From: Chloromonas sp. AAM2
Taxonomy: Eukaryota > Chlorophyta > Chlorophyceae > Chlamydomonadales > Chlamydomonadaceae
Reading direction: 5' to 3'
Length of the DNA: 37,683 bases
Assembly (NCBI GenBank): GCA_004335635.1
Contig: QAXH01006292.1
Span: forward strand, 1-37,683
In this document: one piece after another, positions 33,625-37,683 of the stretch
Layout: every line of letters begins with the position of its first letter
Position numbering within the stretch: the stretch's first letter is position 1
Program-made: the position numbers and the translations under genes
Notes under the pieces: model-generated
The model's input: only the letters and a program-made list of their open reading frames with translations
What the model was told of the DNA's origin: nothing
The model's database searches: none

Positions 33625-34662
33625 TCAACACACACTGTCCATCAACTGGCACACCTCACTGGCGTCCGGACGCTCCCCTGGGTTGCAGAGAGCCCTGATG
33701 AGCATATTCTGCAACAAGCGTTGCAAACAGATGCAGCATCAGCAGCACCCAATCCATTGCTGTTCCAGAAAGGAAAGTGATATGACGTGCTCAGTGGCTG
33801 CCATTATATGCAGCAAGGCTAACAACTGGCTGCCAGGCTGCCTGTTCCCAGGCTTGTTCTCCCCTTTTCCTTGCCTTGCTGGTCATTGCCTGCGCCTCCA
33901 CCTCGTCCCGCCATCCACCCGCAGGTCCCGCTTCACTTCTGCCGGCAGCGAGGGGCACAGGTCGTCGGGAACCATAGGGGTCAACCCATCCCACGCAATG
34001 CACACAATCAGCTCCTCCTGCGGAAATCATTAGTGGAACACATACAGACTGGATTCAGGCAGCCTGCCATGGGATGCTGCAGTGATATACGCTGGGCTGC
34101 ATGCATTGCCCCATGCGCGCACCTTGACCTGCCGCTCCGCGGTGGGCATGACGTTGCTGAGCTTGATGTCGTGGTGCATCAAGCCAAGCTCGTGCATGGC
34201 CCGCATGGCGTGAGCCACCGCCCTGGCACAGCGCAGTCGGGCGGGCATACATAGTCCCTCACCGTGCCTGCAAACATACAAACAAACAAGCATTCGTGCA
34301 AACAAACATCAAAGGGCCTCAATGCTACAAACATCGCTTATGCACAGTTCTGTAGCACTTGTGTATGCATACCATCACTGCTGCACCCTGCAGCCACCCA
34401 GCCTGCCCTTGCCTGCCTACCCAGAACCTTTACTTGGCCTTCCCACCCCGCTCTTGTCCGTCACTTACTGCGCCTCCATGGCCTGCTGGAGGGTGCGGCC
34501 CACCACAAGCTGCATGGCAACCGAGGCATGGCTCCGGTGCGCAGTAAGTCTGGCACCCCGGAAGCCCACAATGCTGGGGTGGCTGGTGCCGGCCAGCACT
34601 GCCACCTCCGCCTGCACCACCTGGCAGGTTGATCGGGTGACAGGCACATACTTGACGACGAC
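33625..34662 (-). CDS. Degenerate protein kinase lacking activation segment
   Basis: Minus-strand exons 34662-34469, 34267-34123, 34017-33919 and 33708-33625 join in phase (173 aa to the stop). Recognisable kinase parts: VVVKYVPV (beta-3 with the ATP-binding Lys), an alphaC-like VVQAEVAVLAGTSHPSIVGF, hinge VAMQLVVG, catalytic loop LMHHDIKLSNVM (HHD in place of HRD), then directly DGLTPMVPDDLCPSLPAEVK and ALCNPGERPDASEV, which belong to the last C-lobe helices. DFG, APE and the DxWS region are missing; the intron where they should be is only about 105 bp. The glycine-loop exon upstream was not found. Either a broken kinase gene or a pseudokinase-like protein; catalysis looks impossible. The acceptor of the first visible exon lies inside a 51-bp inverted repeat. 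Confidence 0.65.
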
Positions 34663-34745
34663 CTGCGCAAGCAAGGATAGAGATCAAGGATGGAGATCTT
34701 TATCCTTGCTTGTGCAGGTCGTCGTCAAGTATGTGCCTGTCACCC
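34635..34745. repeat. 51-bp inverted repeat, 9-nt loop
   Basis: Arms 34635-34685 and 34695-34745 are reverse complements at 49 of 51 positions, separated by aaggatgga. The left arm contains the first 28 bases of the kinase-like exon and its acceptor (cttgcttgcgcag). The right arm therefore carries a copy of the same exon start on the opposite strand, with acceptor cttgcttgtgcag. Confidence 0.95.
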
Positions 34746-36429
34746 GAGGAGGCTTACAGGTGATGCTCATGTAATGAATTGGTTGCAGTTGCACATGATG
34801 CTCTTAGCCTCATGTATAACCACGCCACATGCCACTCCGATGGTATGGTATGCGAGGAGGCTGACAGGTGATGCATGATGTGTGCCATGTCAAGCCATGT
34901 CCAATGGACAGCATGCACCAGTAAACTGTAGCAACGCCAGTAAACTGTAGACACACTGAGCTCACAAAGCACACCACCTGGCAGCACCTTATGCGCGTGC
35001 TTATGGTTGGCATGGCACGCAAGTGACAAGGTGTCACCCCTCAAAACCTAACTCAACACAGGTCCTGAACACCTGCCACGGTCCTGAACACCTGCGCCAC
35101 CCCCCCTCCCCCCCATCCTCCTGGAGCCTTCAAGTGCTTCAGGGTTAGGTTTGAGTTAGAATAGGGCTAGGATTTGTATTAGGGTAGGGTCAGGTTTAGG
35201 GTCAGATCAGGGCTAGGATTATGAGGAGGCTACGCTTAGGTTAGGGTTAGGTGAGACTAAGGCTAGGTTTAAGGTTGGGGTTGGGTTAGAGAAGGGGGGT
35301 GGGGTGCACATATCAGCGCAAGTGTGACACTGGAAGGGCTCAACGGCTCAAATGGCTCAAAACTTTTGAAGAGTCTAACAAACCTGGGGTGAGGTGTTCA
35401 GAGAACTAAACCTGTCTTGGACTCGCCTAAACCTGCCTTAAACGAAGGGCCCTTTGGGTAGGTTTTGGACCGTCTTGAACTGTCTTGGTAGGTTGCTTTG
35501 AGGTACCTCGATGTCAGCATTTTCACCCAAGCTCATGTTTGTCACTGAATCCGTGTGTGGGGTATACTCGTGTGTTCACGCCATGAAGTTGTGGGGACCG
35601 TCACGTGCAGCAACGGAGCTCCTGGTTCTTTCTTTGCATACTCTCTGACACAGTCCTGCTAACACAGGCCAATTCAACGCATCAACAATTACCACGCACG
35701 GAGGGCGGAAGGGCAATGTGACAAGCAAGGTCAATGACTCTTGCACGTGCAGCAATCGGCAGGTACACGCTGGAACAATGATCGAAGATGCGCTGTGGTT
35801 TGGCACAATCCGCTGGCTGGCGTGTGTGGCACACTGGCAACTGGTATACTACAGCTGCGATACCATGCAAGTTGCCTGAACAGGGTCCTCTGGGCAAGCT
35901 TTGGAAATCGACGCTTTGCGCCACCACATCCACCCATCCACCCATCCACAAGCACGTAATGTACAGACATGTCACCTACTGAGCTGTGTGGTACAGCGTC
36001 TGCAGTCAGTCCCACGCTGACCTTGATTTGGACCTTGGCTGACAGCTCTCTACGCCCATGTTAACTGTGGCGACACGCCACGGCCTTGTGCGTGAGTGCT
36101 GTTGACAGCTTGCTGCATTGTCCTTGTCTTTCATCCGCCCAGGTGTTAAATGCAGGCCTTGGCTTTGACAATCACGTGTAAGCTTGCTTCATGTTTGAAA
36201 GCTACGAAGTTGAGGGTGTCAGGAGGCTTTGTCATCGCACGCCCGTGCGAGAGCAGTATGTTTGGCAACCGCGAAAACCGACACACGTGTTGTGTGACTT
36301 CTGTACCGACAAGCACCGTCGTCCAGCAGCGTCCACGCCGACTTATGCATCGTATCTACGAGCTCAAAGCAGCCTACGCGTTTGATAGAAGGCCACAGCC
36401 CTTTGGCAAACGCTGAACGGCCATTGTCA
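34746..36429. other. Intergenic, repeats and low-complexity sequence
   Basis: No gene supported over about 1.7 kb. Contents: gaggaggct(t/g)acaggtgatg at about 34745 and 34855; a doubled ggtcctgaacacctg at about 35060-35095; telomere-like degenerate repeats 35140-35290; and a CCATCCAC run at about 35930-35950. The glycine-loop exon of the kinase-like gene was looked for here on the minus strand and not found. Confidence 0.5.
35140..35290. repeat. Degenerate telomere-like (TTAGGG/TTTAGGG) stretch
   Basis: Many variants of agggttagg, tttaggg, ggttaggg and aggctagg over about 150 bp, none forming a perfect array. This is consistent with an old interstitial telomeric tract or a subtelomere-derived segment. 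A shorter reverse-orientation patch (cctaaccctaaccc) is at about 4941-4954. Confidence 0.55.
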
Positions 36430-37683
36430 ATGGTTGGCGGACGTAAGCGAAGAGGCCCAAGGCGGAAGCCTGGCCTGGGCGGGGGAGCGCTGCCTGGCAG
36501 CACCGCCTGCGCTGCTCCAAATTCTGGGCAAACGGCGTGGTAAGGCGAGGTCGCATGTTGGTAACATCTGTCAGACGCGAGCCGCTGTTGCTTCACCGTG
36601 CAAGGCGAAGGGCAATTCTTCGCGCCCAACCAGCAAATGGTGTCTGCTTCTCCCTTCGTGCAGGGCAAGCGCCAGGGCCACCGTGGTCGCATTGACGACC
36701 GCTGTTCGAAGGTGATGTCAGCTGTCGTTGGATGCCCCGAGCCAGCGCAATCATTGCATGTCTTGTCTCGCGAAACAATACGTTTGCTTGCATGGCGGTT
36801 GCAGTCTGGTCGCTCCTGAGGCCAAGGCGCTGGGCAATGAGGCCAAGGTACGCAGAAGACGGTTCATTTTAAGGCTTTAGCGATCGCAAAGCCGCCAACC
36901 AGATTGCACACAAATGTCACGTACGCTGCCATGCAGGCAGAGGAGGGCCTGGGCAACGTCGACACGGGAGAGTGCGTCTGCAGCGTGGAAGCAGCTCTTC
37001 AAGTCCAGTTCCATGAGAAGCAGGCAGGTGCTGGGTGACTGCACATGAGATCATGCACACAGTCAAACATGACATCTGGGTCAGTTGCTGAGCATTAGCT
37101 GTGGCACTTGCAAATTGAATTGTGACAACCTTGTGGCTGACAATCTTACCTGACACTCTGAGCATCATTCAGTGGATGTGAAGCATGGGAAGGAGAAGTA
37201 CGAGACACAGCGGGGCCAAGACCTTGCAGCCCCTGACACCAGCCCTGCACATGCGCACAAGCCACAGGAGGACCCACACTTAGATAGGCTTGCATACGAG
37301 TATAGATTCACTTACACTTGCATGTGCCCGTGCGCCAACTGTTGTCACCCTGTTGCCTCAGGTCAACGAACTGCAGAAGCAGCTGCGTCAGCTGCATGAG
37401 GCCATGCGGGCCAAGGAAGCCCACCGTGGGGCTTTGGCTGCGCAGCTGGAGAACTCAGGCATTGACAAGGGCAGGCTGGCAGCACAGGTAAGCAGGCGCA
37501 CACATGGCTTATGAAGCAGAGTGTAAATGCCGATAAACAAGGGAAAAACTTGTACAGCAGGTGAAATTGCAGGCATGCATCCTGTCACGTCAAGCTGAGT
37601 TGGTTGGTTGGAGAGGCGCAAGGTAGAGCAGGCCAGCAGGAATGCCGCAGATCAGGTGTCGCTGAGGGCACAACTGAGGTACA
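36430..37683 (+). CDS. 5' part of a coiled-coil protein gene (runs off the edge)
   Basis: Exon chain: 36430-36539 (ATG, basic MVGGRKRRGPRRKPG), 36664-36711, 36805-36847 (LVAPEAKALGNEAK), 36937-37027, an exon starting at 37173 (VDVKHGKEKYETQ; 3' end unresolved), 37362-37487 (VNELQKQLRQLHEAMRAKEA) and possibly 37623-37678 (VEQASRNAADQVSLRAQLR). Junctions from the first exon through 37173 are in phase with GT-AG borders; only the step from the 37173 exon to 37362 could not be resolved. The later exons have heptad-like hydrophobic spacing and many Gln, Glu and Arg, typical of a long coiled coil. The first two exons are short and less certain. No family recognised; cytoskeletal, centriolar or golgin-type scaffolds would all fit. 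Confidence 0.55.

Noticed and set aside
36219..36692. 157-codon minus-strand open frame
   Set aside because: Overlaps the proposed first exon of the coiled-coil gene, lacks recognisable motifs and splice partners.

Overview
The window reads as nuclear DNA of a green alga (chlorophyte). Genes are broken into many short exons with GT-AG introns, usually gtgagt/gtaagt donors and tgcag acceptors. Introns and spacers are full of CA/TG-rich microsatellites, and the proteins match conserved eukaryotic families. Assignment to chlorophytes is an inference from gene structure and from the plant-type P5A ATPase; no species can be named.

Layout, left to right. 1-3212 holds a 24-bp tandem repeat, two weak unidentified exons and a mostly empty stretch. 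3213-9779 (minus) is a complete 15-exon Tousled-like kinase (889 aa) with an N-terminal coiled-coil part and a PIP-box-like peptide. Divergent from it, 10347-12342 (plus) encodes an ankyrin-repeat protein. 12343-15329 is accessory DNA: dispersed repeats, terminal-inverted-repeat elements and a decayed TnpB/Fanzor-type nuclease C-terminus (14367-14918, minus). 15330-17878 (minus) is an unidentified multi-span membrane protein with a 0.6-kb MITE in one intron. Head-to-head with it, 18149-30888 (plus) is a complete 28-exon P5A-type ATPase (SPF1/PDR2/ATP13A1 family, 1227 aa). 30997-31979 (minus) is a possible small two-exon gene. 31980-33624 has repeats only. 33625-34662 (minus) is a kinase-like gene that lacks its activation segment and glycine loop, and an almost perfect 51-bp fold-back sits on its first visible exon boundary. 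34746-36429 contains telomere-like degenerate repeats. 36430-37683 (plus) is the 5' part of a coiled-coil protein gene that runs off the edge.

The two well-supported genes do unrelated housekeeping work: TLK in chromatin assembly and replication, P5A ATPase in ER membrane-protein quality control. Every exon junction of these two was checked for splice sites and reading phase and gives one uninterrupted frame. The most unusual material is the Fanzor relic lying among TIR elements, the truncated kinase with its fold-back, and the GW-rich insert in the ankyrin gene.
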